Source: Rhyzopertha dominica (taxonomy: Eukaryota; Arthropoda; Insecta; Coleoptera; Bostrichidae). From it: a stretch of 64,000 nt of DNA. The translations under genes and the position numbers were made by a program. Below, piece by piece: positions 34,401 through 47,900 of the stretch; positions within the stretch are counted from its first letter, which is position 1, and the number at the start of each line of letters is the position of its first letter. The notes under the pieces were generated by a model. That model searched no databases. It had not been told where the DNA came from and saw only the letters and a list, made by a program, of their open reading frames with translations. The stretch covers positions 55,446,023-55,510,022 of the forward strand of contig QCXZ01000003.1 in assembly GCA_025024175.1 (NCBI GenBank), read 5' to 3'.

Positions 34401-37400
34401 AGTTAACAGTCAACTGCAATTTTCTCGGAAAGGGTTAATTTTAGTTGCATGTTCAAAGAGTATCTTTTTTTGTTTATAAGACCCAAAGTTAAAAAAACAT
34501 ATTTTTGAAAACAATATTTGCCCGTTTTAAAGGGGCTGGCCCCCTCCAGTCCCCCCAAAAACATTTATTAAAAAAAATGTGAGTCATTTTAATGTCTTCC
34601 AATTTAAATAATAAAACCAAAATTTGATGAAACTATATCATCCAGTGTAAGTGATATTTTTGATAAACTGTTTGTCTTCCCCCATGTTCAAGAGTGAATA
34701 TCTCAGTAGGCGGGTGTTGTTATTTCAAAAAAAGTTGTACTGTAAAATAATGTTATTTTTACACCAGTTTTCAGATTCCAAGAGTTTGCCCACATAAAGT
34801 GGGACACCCTTAATAACAAGAGATAATTATTGGGATAACAGGCCAATATATGTTTTGATAAAGACTTGCCATCTTTGACCAGTATCGAACCCGGGACCTT
34901 TTGATTGCTAGTCAAATGGCCCTATTGCTGTACAAGTGCTATATATACTTCAAAGTTTACTACATGTATCGCTACTGAATGCCATTCGGTGCATTTGCAG
35001 TTAAATCCCTTGTCGCTCAGTCCTGTTGAGATTCTGGCAATACTTTTTCAATACATATATTGGTTTGCGATCCCATTGAATATCTCTTATGTGCATTTAA
35101 AATACATTCATTTATCTATAATTTGGGTTTTAGTTAGCTGTTGTTGTTGTTTAAACCTATTAAGACAATATGTCAATGTTATTTAGTTCTGGTATTAGTA
35201 ACAACAGCCAGAAATAGTGACATTAATTGCTAATATTTGTATTGGATATTTAAATATTTGCTTAAAATTAGTGGTTACCATGGTTTGATCAGAGGTTAAC
35301 AAAGCGATCAAATCCGTGTTTGTGAAACCAGCTCTTAATGAACATTTGCTTACAGCACAGTGACTGAATGTCATGCGGATATGCTTTATTAAGGTAGCTT
35401 GGTACGGTTATGACTAAATCCAAAACCAATTTGGTAGGTGTAATCTGTACATTCTGAATTATTCGGGAAAAAAGTTAAAATTGCCCAAATTTGTAAATCT
35501 GAAACTAAGTTTTTTCTATGAAGAAAAATTCGTACTGAGGCCATAATCCGAAAATTTTATAAAAATCACTATTAAACTTATTTTTTCTTAATCTCCTTAA
35601 ACCAAGTAGTTGTCAAACTACACCGCACTTCATTTCCTTCCAAATGTTCATGATCTTATTGCTACGCAACTATGCTTAACATCAACAATTTGCTGTGTAT
35701 CTGTTTTTAGGCCTTGTAGATGTAAGTATAACATACCAAAGTAAAAACAAATTTGAAAAACTAAATTTTTTGGAGTTGTTTTATTAAGTGACCTAGTGAC
35801 ATTTGTAAAACTTGATGGCTAATTAGTAAGTTTTCTTAAATTCTGGCATCATAATACCTACTGATTCCAACATTTGCATAACCTATATTGCCAAAATGTA
35901 AAACAAAAATTGAGTATTTAAAAAGCCATATCTTGTGAACAAATTCTTCTAAAAATTTATTTTGCAATTTCATACTCGGTCCTCGGTCGCATGTCCTCTA
36001 TCCCCAACCGAGAGTTAGTTCAATAGTTTTTATTATTATTCTAATGAAATTATTACTTTCAATAAGTAGAAAAGAAAAATGTGCCTTCTAAAGTATGGAG
36101 ATTCTAAATAAAATAAATTGTACCTGGTTTAGCATCTACGAGTTTCATTTGAGCCATATCCCATCGCCCAGCATCTACAAACAATCCATGAACTGTAACA
36201 CCATCCTTTGGCCTCTTCAAGTCTCCATAGGCACTGTAAACCTAAGAACAAATATGTAATACATTCACATTGAAATGGCTATATCATATACTTCTTTTTC
36301 TTCTTCATCGTGTGCCTTTTTTATATCTGCCTGGTCGAGTATAACAGGTTGAACGATAAAGTCAAATTTCAATTGATCAATTGGTAAATTGTACTTTCTT
36401 GCGTGAGTCTGGAGTGTACCAGTAAGAAATCCTTGAGGAAAATAAAAACCTGATAACCAATATGAAGTTGGGTGTCCTGATTTTATCCAAATCTGTAAAA
36501 TATAAAAGGAGCCATTATTATGTTCATATGAGGGTAGGCTAAAAAGCAATGAACACATGCTTGTGGAACACCAACAAAAAAACAGATAGCAAAATCAGTA
36601 AAGCAGTTCATTGAAATACAATTATTAAGCTTCAAAATTATACAGGTATTTATTTTTCAAGATAGTCATTATTAAGGCTGACACTTTGCTCCCAACATGT
36701 AACAAGTTTTTTTATTCAGTCCAATTTTTCCCAAATTGAACACCTAACAATTGTATTCACCTAATCATCCAAGTTGTAGTGATTACCCTTGAGGTCTATT
36801 TAAGTAGTGGAAAAAATGAAAATCATAAGGAGCAAATTCAAGGAGAGTGTAGAAAAAAATTCTTTTGACTGTGTTCTGAGATGCTCACCAAGGTTATGTC
36901 ACCGATTTTCTGGAACGAAGGGCAGTGGTAAATTCTCAATACATAGACTAAAATACCTACGACGTAACATTCAGTTTATCATGTTAGAGGCAGCTAGAAC
37001 CAATAATCTCACAGCATAACAATGCTCATCCACATACCATGCATTCAAGTTAGAATTGATTCAACCACCCTCATTACTTCCCCAATCTTGCACTTTGTAT
37101 TTTTCAATAAACACACTAATAAATATACCACTTAGCAAAGAAAGTTTCGTAAAAGAATGGACAACAATTAAACAAATAGCCTTTAACAATGGATATGACA
37201 CAAAAATTGTGGAGCAAATCCTTAAAAAGTAATATAAAGTTAGAATACAAAGAATGATGTACAATGCTAACATCAATGAAAAAGAACATATATTTGTCGC
37301 AGTAAATTATGTCAAAGGAGATAGTGATTACGTTAAAAATAGGCTGAATAGATTCGGAATAAAAGCAATTAAGGTTAATAAGTGCAATTTGAGAGGTCTT

Positions 37401-40400
37401 CTAGTTAACAATAAGAAACAAAAAGAACATATTTTTGCCGCAGTAAATTATGTCAAAGGAGATAGTGATTGCGTTAAAAATAGGCTGAATAGATTCGGAA
37501 TAAAAGCAATAGAGGTTAATAAGTGCAACTTGAGAGGTCTTCTAGTGTTAAATAATAATTGTTAAATAAGCCAAAATCCAATAAATTGAACAAAAACGGC
37601 ATTTACCAAAATAAAATGCATACAATGTGACATGATATACATAGGACAATCAGGTAGAGCTATTAAAAATAGAATTAAGGAACATGTTGCGAATATAAAT
37701 TCAAACAAAAGCACAACAGGTTTTGCTGACTATTGCATAAAAATAACCATTACTCAGATGAAAGTGACATCAGTTTTATATTGCGAAAGGAAAGGTAAAA
37801 AACTGAACCTTTTAGAACTTTTGGAAATTAAAAAAGCTCAGCATCAGAAAAGAGATTTGGCAGATATACAAATAGAAATTCCCACGTCCAGTACGCCTTT
37901 AATATTGCCAAAATTATAAAGTCGGCCTTCAAAACCCAGGCGAGAGAATTTTACAACCCCTGTAAAAAAAGGGGGCGTAAACAAAATTCTGCACATCTGA
38001 GTTTAGTATAACGCAGTTATCTCTTTGACAATGACCATGTGGTCGAAACGATCGTCAGAGTTATCTGATAAATCAATTGAGACAAAGCACATACATTCAA
38101 TCAGCTTGTTTGCAAGCTATCTAATTAAATGATTATTTAATGAAAACCAAAATGGCATATTGTTTACCATCATAGAAAAATTATCACGCTCTGTATACAG
38201 TTTTTTTTACAAGTTTTTGCTTGTATACTTCCATTTAAAATAATCACAACCAGTCTGCCGATGTTATATACAGTAGATTTTATCATAAATTGTCGCAAAT
38301 TATGAGGGCATACGGTACATGAAAATTTAAAAGCAGTCTAAAAATGTATGCTAGTTGGGCAAAGGATAATACATTGCACCCCTGTTATCAGTTGACTCTT
38401 TGGTCTTTATGTATTTTATAGCGTACATTTCACAATTCCAGAAGGGCATATTGTATATGATTATAAAAACATTGCAATTTTTTTACAAAGCATAAGACTC
38501 AATGTAAGCTCTTAAGACCTATGCTGCACATGCACCCTTGGTTTTCTGCATCAACTTAAATATGTTGTAAACAGCAGACTGTATGCTGCATACTGTATGA
38601 CATTTTTTCTCTCAAGCTGAAAGTTTAAAATGTTTTGGTTTGAAGGCTTCCGTGGTTGTTATCGATGACATGTTGTTTTCTGAAACTCAGAGCTACTTCT
38701 GAGGAAGACACCGACATGAGTGTCGAAACGTCAAGGTCTAATAACCAACGTGGGAACCAGCCCGGAAAACAACATGTCAGTTTAAAATGTGTTAGCCTTA
38801 ATGGTGACTATGTTGAAAAATAATCATCTGAACATGAAACTTAAGCATTGTACTTTGTTGTAATTTTCACCTGATCTTGCTATTTGTTTGGTCATGTTCT
38901 ACAAGCATGTGTGCATTACGTTTCAGCCTACCCTCTTACATTCAACATACTGTATACGAACACATATAAAGTCGAGCCGCAAAACCAAATCCTGCACCCA
39001 GCTACCCAACGACTTCAGGGAGGGGTATGAATGGTTTGACCACAGCTGAGGCACTTGATTGTTCATGAAAGCCTTAAATACTTCTTCTAGCATTTCTGAC
39101 ATCACAACTAGACCTTTGATTGCTTTTTTGAGGTTGTCCATTGAAGAGTGAATCAGCTTTAAAAGCTTGTTGAAGCGGTCCACCTCTTGCAGTAAGACAG
39201 TAGTTAGCGATGGTAAACGACCTTTGTCGTCTCTCTGAAATGTAATTATTAAGTTTTCAAAATACAGTAATGGAAAAAAATATTTGATTACAGTGTTTGA
39301 TTCTCGATCTTTTTTGCTTGATCTACATTTTGACCAAGATACTACAACAGAATATAAGAAGGGCAGAAAATGAGTCTGTTGATGAATTTTTGAAGTTCTG
39401 AAGAAAGTTTAGTAGGCAATACTTTGGAGGACTTCAGGATATAATGAAGATAAAGATATTGTTGTGTTACGCAACTTTGTTGACAAAATAATGTAAAAAA
39501 TGACAGCCGCCTATGTCTTTTAGTAACTATTGGAGCCAAATAATTTTAATGTAGTCAGGGAAGCAGATGTAGCGAGCCCTGTTTTTATTTCTCTTGGAAA
39601 TTGAAAACAATTTTTTTCTATTTGGCATTCTTAATCGAGCCATTATGTAATGCAAATTGCATTTCGTAATAGAGCCATTATGAAATGGATTTTTTTATTT
39701 TCCAATGTTCGTATCACCGAAAAAACTCTGGGGGAACATTTATTTAACAAACTCCAGATCATAATGTAACTGTCATGGAACTTATCTATCTAACTTAAGC
39801 ATGATAGGTTAAAATCCAAAAAATTTTTATTTTTATTAAATTCCTCACATTTTCTTGTGTAGAAGACGGAAATCACGCAGGGTAGAAAAAAATTGTACAA
39901 AAAACCTGATTCATAAGGTTCTTTGTTCCAACGTTTGGATGCATGCTACAAAATGACACATTATGAAACTAGTTTTTTAATACAAACTACTTTAATACTT
40001 CCTTAATTTTAAAACTTTTGTATTCTTATGATTTCTTTAAATTATTTTTTCCTTAAAGTAATAAAATTATTCAACAGTTACCAAAAAAGGTGGCAACACA
40101 TTTGCCTTAAGCCATACTATTAAAAGTTTTTGGTGAAAATATATCAATTTTGTGTCAGCTTAATTTTTCAGACAGTCGGCTCGTTTTATAATATACCATT
40201 ATCATAATAAAAGTGAATTTGAATGCTGCTATCAAAGCACCAAGTCAGCAAATAGTATGTCAATGGAAGACCTTGGAAGTACATTATTCAACAAAGGTAT
40301 CAAAATAGCATTTGTAACATCCACAGTGACATAAGGAATGTTCAGTAACAATAAGTTTGTAAGGGAACAGAAACTCTTGAAAAGTATTATATATCACATC

Positions 40401-41943
40401 GTATTTTTTTGCAAATTCATTATTGTCAGACAACCTAACAAACTTTCTGTAACTGTGTAACTTAGCATACAGTATATTATGATACAAGTGTATAAGAGGG
40501 CCTTTAAAGTACGCGCGACATATTTCAAAACACGACACGCAGCGGAGTGTTTTGTAAGTCGCAAGGGCTTTAAAGGCCTCTTATTTATACACGCGTATCA
40601 TACGCTATTTTTTATTACGAATGCATCATAAGCTCAAAAATGTTTTAAACATTAAACATTCTCTTTTACAATTTTGTAATTATTTTTAGTAGGCTTAAAT
40701 CATAAAATGAAATATCTAATAATACAAATTGTACAATCAATGTTTATTTAAAATAAGAGTATTATAGTTACTTAGAATAAAGAAATGTTATTTTTAAAAG
40801 TGTTCGTTCATTTTGATATGGGTACAAAAGGTATANCTAGTAATTTAAACGGCAGGTAAATATCTAGGTAATAAAAAAGTAGGCGCATCATAATCATCAT
40901 TTTACACACGCTGCAGCATGCGATAATTGTTGATTATGATGCATGCGTAATAAAAATATTATTTTAATGAAGTAACAGCAAAAGTGTTTTTAATGCTTCA
41001 TTATACATGGGAAATTGATTTTAGATGCTCATCCTCAAAAACTTAAATCAGATTTTTTTGTGATATTTCCTAGAGTTTACTAGTTTGTATCTGATTTTCA
41101 AGCATTTGGGCTAAATTATTTTGTAAACATTAGAAATTGCAAAATTAATTATAGTATTCTAAGAAACAATATTGTTCCTCAATTAAATATAATGTAATTA
41201 TAGGTTGTAAAACATTTGGATGTATATTAAAAATTCAAGACCTGAAGCTGACTAAAATGTATTGCAGTTATCAACAAATTTAACATTAATTCATTATAGT
41301 AGATCTACAGTTTATCTCACAGATTTATTCCGATCTGCCATAAAATTTATTAAGTATGTTTCAATTTGACATATAAGTCCATCTGAATTTGACATTTGAC
41401 AGAATTACAAACTACGTTGGGCCCATAAGAGATGAGAATATAAATGTTAAGTGTATGCTTGAACTTTGATGCTTTATGACAGATTGGGATAAGCTGGTGA
41501 TATAAATTGTAAGCATTTTTACTGCCTTACCTTAAAAAGGTTTAAGTTAGCATCATCCGTGTTTATCTTAGTAATAATGACATTGATAACAGCATCTGCC
41601 AAATCATATACGATGTCATCACTCGATTTTCCTTCTGCACCACCAGCACTTCTCGGCTGACTTTGCAAAATCGTAAGTATCACAGATTGTGTCTCCTTTA
41701 TCTGGTAAGCGATATTAGCATTTTCATGCATACCAAATATTTCTGGTTCTTCAATTATAGGCAGCTGATCGATAAAATCTCTGTAGGCTTGCAACTTGTC
41801 ATACCAAGGACAGTAATATACTCCTGACTTGGAGTAAACATAACCCTCTTGGAGGGTGTGTGGGGCAAAGAAGATTTTGAGTATTGTTTTCAGGCAGCGT
41901 AAGTCCCAGTGATCAGTAACACGTCCACCATAAGTTATTTCAC
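31498..41943 (-). CDS. DNAH6: DNAH6 exons: C-terminal domain
   Basis: Exons 41943-41531, 39234-38932, 36492-36292, 36241-36124 and 31727-31498. Segments include [70 protein letters not shown] and the end [20 protein letters not shown]. The border of the 39234-38932 exon is less certain: the only GT donor in phase with the next exon adds about 11 residues ([11 protein letters not shown]) before IWIKSGHP. Confidence 0.88.
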
Positions 41944-44900
41944 CTGTTAATAATATTACTTTTTGTTAATCACAGCTTAATTATTATACATAAATATAAG
42001 ATGACCAACCGTCCGGATTTAGCTTGGGCAGGTTTGTATTTTTGTTTATGAGTCTGTATTTCTGTGGTTTTTATGATATAAATAAAAAGTAATAATAATA
42101 ATACTAATACATGGCTTACCACTTCAAATGTTGGAAAAATTACATAAATAGGGGTGACTTTTCAAATAGGCGTGTTAGGCATATCATGTTTGATGAAAAA
42201 AGACAAGGAACAANTAAACACATGCAAACTCATCAAAATATATAAAGTAAAAAGGTTACATGCACTCGAAAAGTGCAAACACTGGTGAATTATCCTGTAT
42301 AAATAGAAGTGGAATTTTGATTATGGCAAAAAAGCTATCTTGCAATAAGTATTCATCAAAGTTTGATTTTATTACTGTTAGTAATAATAGAAATATGAAA
42401 TTTAAGCAGATGAACACAATTCGGTAATTTTTTCATAGTAATTACTATATGTTTAAGACGTGAATCAAAAATGCCAGAAAAAATATATGGTTCAAATTAA
42501 AAAAAAAGGTGATTACTGCTCGGAAAATGTGTACCCTATATAAGTGCACTTATAAAAAAATCCTGCTTTCGTAGACTTTTCACATTTCTATATTTTAAGT
42601 ATTAGAAACAACTAACTAACTAAAGCAACATTTAATTCAACTAAAGTTGAAAACTGCATCTTATTATGATTTTTACTTCTAAAGATATTCAGTATTTTCC
42701 AGTATTGCAAATAAAATAAAGCTTATTCTGTGGAATTTCAACTATGCCTTTATATTAACAAAAATTTAAAAATTCCATAAACTTGTTAGGTGTCCTAGTT
42801 AAAAAAGGAAATGTGACAATTTTTTTTTCCGAAAAATTCTTCAAATTTTTTTTTAGGATTTTATAGGAAATAGGAAATTATACTTCACTCACTCGCTACT
42901 TACCTGTAAGATATTCAAGTGCATCCCAAGGTATCTTGCCCTCAGCACAATACATCTTTAGTGTGTTAAAGGCAAATTCTCGGTCGCTGTCATTAAACTC
43001 ATACACAATGTTCCATCCAAGTGGACCAAACTTCTTCCGTTCCTGGATAATCGCATGAAACATGCAAAGACCAAAAAGCATTGTCCTCCAGTTTTGTTCC
43101 AATGGATGGTTTTCAAAGAAGTCTTCCACCATATCCGTGAAAGCACGTTTTATATTAGCCCTAAGGCCTTTTGGGGGTTCGTTTGTTACTTTGACAGAAT
43201 TTTGCAAGACGGAGACGGGAAAGCTTTTTGAAGGCATTGAACTGAGGTAAAGACGAAAATCTTTGTGGACCNTTGAGGGATCTTCACCAATTTTCTTTAT
43301 TATCTTTTCCATAGCTAACATCCAGGATGTAGCAAGGTGACAATTCTAATTTGAAAATTTTGTTTCACTAGCTTTTACACAATCTTAATATGTTTACCTG
43401 AAGGAACACCCACTCTCCGTGTTGTTTCCCTTGGTCAATCAATTTTTCTGCAACGGGTCCTTGCCCTTGCCCCAGAGAAATTGACAAAATTTTGTCCCTA
43501 TATCCCATCTCAACAGCAAATCGTTGGAAAGAGGTAAAGGGATCGGATCCAGCACTCAATACGAATACCAGTGGTGTAGTGTTGGAAGTGTCTTGGTAGC
43601 TAAAAGAGCCCAACATTTATAGTTGTGGTTTACTTCGCTATGCTATATGAACTTACAGAACCTGCAGAGAGACCTGGGGGCTTTCTATAAAAATTTTACC
43701 CAGTTTAATTTTCACAAATTGTGTTATACCGAACACAAGTTTTTCTTCACGGAGGGTCTTAAGCAACATGAGTTTTTCAAAATCATCCAAGAGTTCATCA
43801 TAATTGGTTTCACTCACAGCTTTTGATATGGGAATAATTTTAATGACCTAGGGACATAACACAATTCAAGTGCTGTTAAGGAAGTAAACATCGTTCTTAC
43901 CAGTTCAAAGTCTCCAATTTTAAGATAAATTGATTTCAACATATCTTGAGGCAACGACTTAAATTTCTCGTATGTGTGTGCCAGGAAATGGGCACCAACC
44001 CACATGGCTTCAGATAGTGTAGGATAATCTGGTTTCTTTGGAACAGTTGCCTTTGAACCGACAGGGCCACGAAGCAAATAACTGTAATAGTGTTCGCTGA
44101 TTCTGCCCGCCTGTTTAAATATGGCAACACACAGCATGAAGCTGAAGACCAGCTTGTGCCTTTCAAATAATCCCCTTGATACATTAGTGTAAACTGATAA
44201 CGTAATCTCACGGTACAAGGTGTTCAATCGGACGTTCAAGTCTTCACTAGGCTCACTAGTTTCTATAACTGTATTGAAGACCTGGAAAATTTTTTATTCA
44301 AAAATGTAAATTAAGCCTACTTGCTTTGCCTGCTTATTTCTAAAATAGAATTCATTACTATTACATAAAAGACCATAACCAGAATGGCTAAGATTTAATC
44401 CATCCATTTCATTTAGCACATCATCAAACAGCCAAAGCCAATTACAGGTGAGGGAAATAACAATAATAATAAGATATTACACATAAGAAGGGCATACACA
44501 ATTCTCGATTGTTATACAGGCCTCTATAAATGATTCATGTAACGCGGGCGGCGTTGATTTCTGAATTCTTTGTGCCACCTTTTTGTAACTGCTGCCAAAC
44601 TACAATATGTACGGCGATCACTGTTCATTAATTAGCACGAAGGTACTGAAGGTTGCAGATCAACAGTCCATTTAAGTAGGTAACAATTGCTATGCCATGT
44701 TGTCTGCACTAGACCTAAACTGCACTGATAAGTTAAATGATAGTGAAATAGATCTATCTGCAATTTATTGCGGTGCAGACAGGACAGCATAGACATGCAT
44801 TTTTAAGTAATAATTACTATTAGAAAAAATTAACTTGTTCTATCTATAATTAAAAATAGTGTATTGTTATGCATTTGTTTTTTTTTCCATTTTGCATTGC

Positions 44901-47900
44901 AATTGCTGTATGTTTTCTGCCTGATCAGATGGTGAACATTTTAATTAAATAAGTAATACAACTTAATGAGTAATGTACAACACCTAAATAACATTTGAAT
45001 ACAAGCACTGATAAATAAATGATTGTAAACTGTTACCAAAGCCTACTTTATCGTAAATATCTCCAAAAGTAACTATTAAAGGTAAACTAAACTCTATGTA
45101 TCAAGATTAATCAAACAGTGAAAGTCCCATTTGTCTTTCTTTCTCAGTTTCTAAGATATAGTTTTTTTAAATATTATTCAAAAAATGCTGAATAAGTCCG
45201 AAGTACCACATGCCATATTAACAGTCACCTTTAAACTTACCAATCTGTCATATAATTAGGGCCCTTATTCTTAGCAAAAGAATTAAAGCATCTAACAAGT
45301 CTACTGATTTACCCCTCAAAAAGTTATAGGAGTTGAAGTCTTATCTTCCCATTGCCAAACCCAGAACTCATATCATTTTTACGAAAACATTTTAGAATCC
45401 CATAGAAATAGTATAGAATTATTTTTATGTATTCTGTATGTCCAGGTTAGATGCCCATGTTCAAAGAAATACTTTACATATCCAGAATAAAATATAAGAA
45501 AGTGCCAGCTACTAGAAATGAGTACAAAGATTACATACATACCTGAGTGAAATACTTTAACGAATACTGATACATAGGATCTATTTCTGCTAGCTGTGCC
45601 ACAACAAAATATAGCACTGATCCCCTCGTAGCAACAGAACGATACTTCTCACGTGCTATTGAAATTTTTTCTTCTGTAGCTTCAGTTTCGATCAACCTGG
45701 CAGCTATGATTGCTGAAGTTTCCTATGCAATGGATCATTAATTATTATTACATTACATTATTTTCTCAATATTATACAAAGTTACCTTGCTCTCATTCAG
45801 TGTATCTATCAGCTCCTCATCATCGAGAATGTTGCCCTCCGACTGAAACAGCAGTTTAAGTATTTTATCTTCGATACCCTTTAGTTGTGATTTGTCATTG
45901 TTTATCCTAATGATGAGCTCGCTTCTCTGTTTTTCTAAATCTGGTCTTTCAAGACGTACCACATCCCTGAATTTTAAAGTTTTTTTTTTACAATTACTGG
46001 TCATGTAATCAGTATACTTACGCCAGTAACTGGTCTTCTAAACCAGACGGTGTTACAGTGAAGTTCACTATGGTAACTTGAATGCATACCTCTGGGAGAT
46101 AGTGGGGATTAGCAAGTTTTGTAGTCAGATAAAATCGGAAGTTGGGATCGTAGTCCACATCTGAGTCCCCTAAGCGAATTAGGAGTCGTCCACTCTGTTT
46201 AAAAATGAGTAGTGTAATTTCCATCAAAAAAGCAATAGTCAATTTGAAGTTGCCATGGGTATTATACCATCTTAGGGATTATATGAGGTGTTTGTTGTAT
46301 TATCTGATTAACAAATTTGTCAGGCTTTTATATTTATGCAAAAAAGAATCAGAATGAAATGCTAGTTTGAGACTTCTTGGGGAAAGAAGAACAAAAGTTG
46401 CAACAGCTTTATGTTGTGGGAAGAGAGGATGTTCATCCTAATGTTCATGTTCGGAAATGAACATAAAAATGACATTTTATTCTTATACATTTCTCAGTTC
46501 TAAATATTAAATTTTCCCGCCCTTTTTGGAGTGAAAATAGCAGACTTTGAGGGCTCAAGAATTTCCCCAAGATCGATTCTAGAAAAGTATGGAAAAGCTG
46601 GAAGTGTGGAAGTTCCTATATAATAAAGGAGTGGTTCAGTGGGTGTAGTGAACTGTAGTGTTTCAATTACTACTGAAGTTTATTATTTATTATTAGCGTT
46701 ATAGTTTGTGTATTTTGTTTTTTTTTTTTCACCATAGGCTTAGAATTAACTTCTAAGAGTTAAAATTTTGTTAGATGGGTACGACATCTTCTGCTAGGTG
46801 GTAGAAATCATATAAGACAACCACAGTTATAGCTATATATACTATAGATAAATTTGGTTAACTAGCAAGACCTATTTAAGGAATATATGGTTTTACTGTA
46901 TACTATCTGCAGTTGGTTGAGGTGTAGGTGTAGACAGCACAGCATAGACATGCATTTTACTATATACTATTACTTGTGGACCACCATATATATTGGATAG
47001 TGTGGAAAATTACTTGTGAATTAAAAATTAATCTCCAAGTTTTATACACTTCATTTTATAATATGGTAGAGCGTTTTCGACTACCTAAGTCATAGCCAAT
47101 ACATAAAAATAAATAAAAAAAATGTTTACTACTTTTGTAAAAGTTTCTTTTTATTTTTATTTATTTTTGATACTGACAATGGTTTTCGGTAGCAGAGAGC
47201 GTGCTCTACCCTATTAAAAAATAAAGTGGATAAAATTTTTAACGAAGGATATTAATTATAACAAGCCCATTTTGAGAAATGAGTCATTTTCAATTTTACA
47301 TTAACATTAATTTTTAAATAACTAAATGCTATTACTGAAGAATTGTGTTTTAGGTTCTGATAAAACATAGTGAGTGTAAGCTTTAAAAATAGTAATTTTG
47401 TGGATTGTTATATATAATATGCAGTATCTTGTATTGTTGGTATAATTATTTAAGCTGACCTTACGATTAACCAGAAACACCAAAAATAGTTATATTATAC
47501 TAATATCGAAGTTAACACAAACTTTAGGTATGACAAAATGTTATAAAAATTACAGTTTCTTTAGTTCACAAAAACAAAACTGAAAAACAAGAACTCGTGG
47601 TTTCAGCCCCATAAGTTGAACACTGATGCATTACCTGCATAAAGGTTTGCTTTAGCAAAACAGGAGCCAAGGCGGGGTCAAGTGTTTCTTCTACTTCTTC
47701 AAGTAAGACTGGAAGACCTAGACGTATACCACTTTCCAATATTCTCATAAAGCTAGAGTCTGTTAGCTTGATTATTTTCAGATCATTTTTAATTTCCATC
47801 TGTCGTATCCATCTATTTGCTTGTTCCTGAGGGTCAATCATCAAAGGCCATCGCCCAGCTTGTGTAACTAAGATGGCATTTTCTGTTGAAACCTCATCTC

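Larger units (their letters stand above)
32845..34810. repeat. Family B foldback element, copy 2, with nested insertions
   Basis: The left terminus CAGTGTGTCCCGCATTATGT follows TA. The inverted right terminus (cccacataaagtgggacaccct) precedes TA. Arms match copy 1 at 6998-8189. It is about 770 bp longer because the middle holds a piggyBac-like coding fragment (33254-33480) and a family C element (33676-34290). Confidence 0.75.

Noticed and set aside
34865..34945. Functional tRNA gene with AGC anticodon
   Set aside because: B-box and anticodon arm are recognisable, but the acceptor stem does not pair and the A-box is poor; a SINE head or pseudogene fits better.
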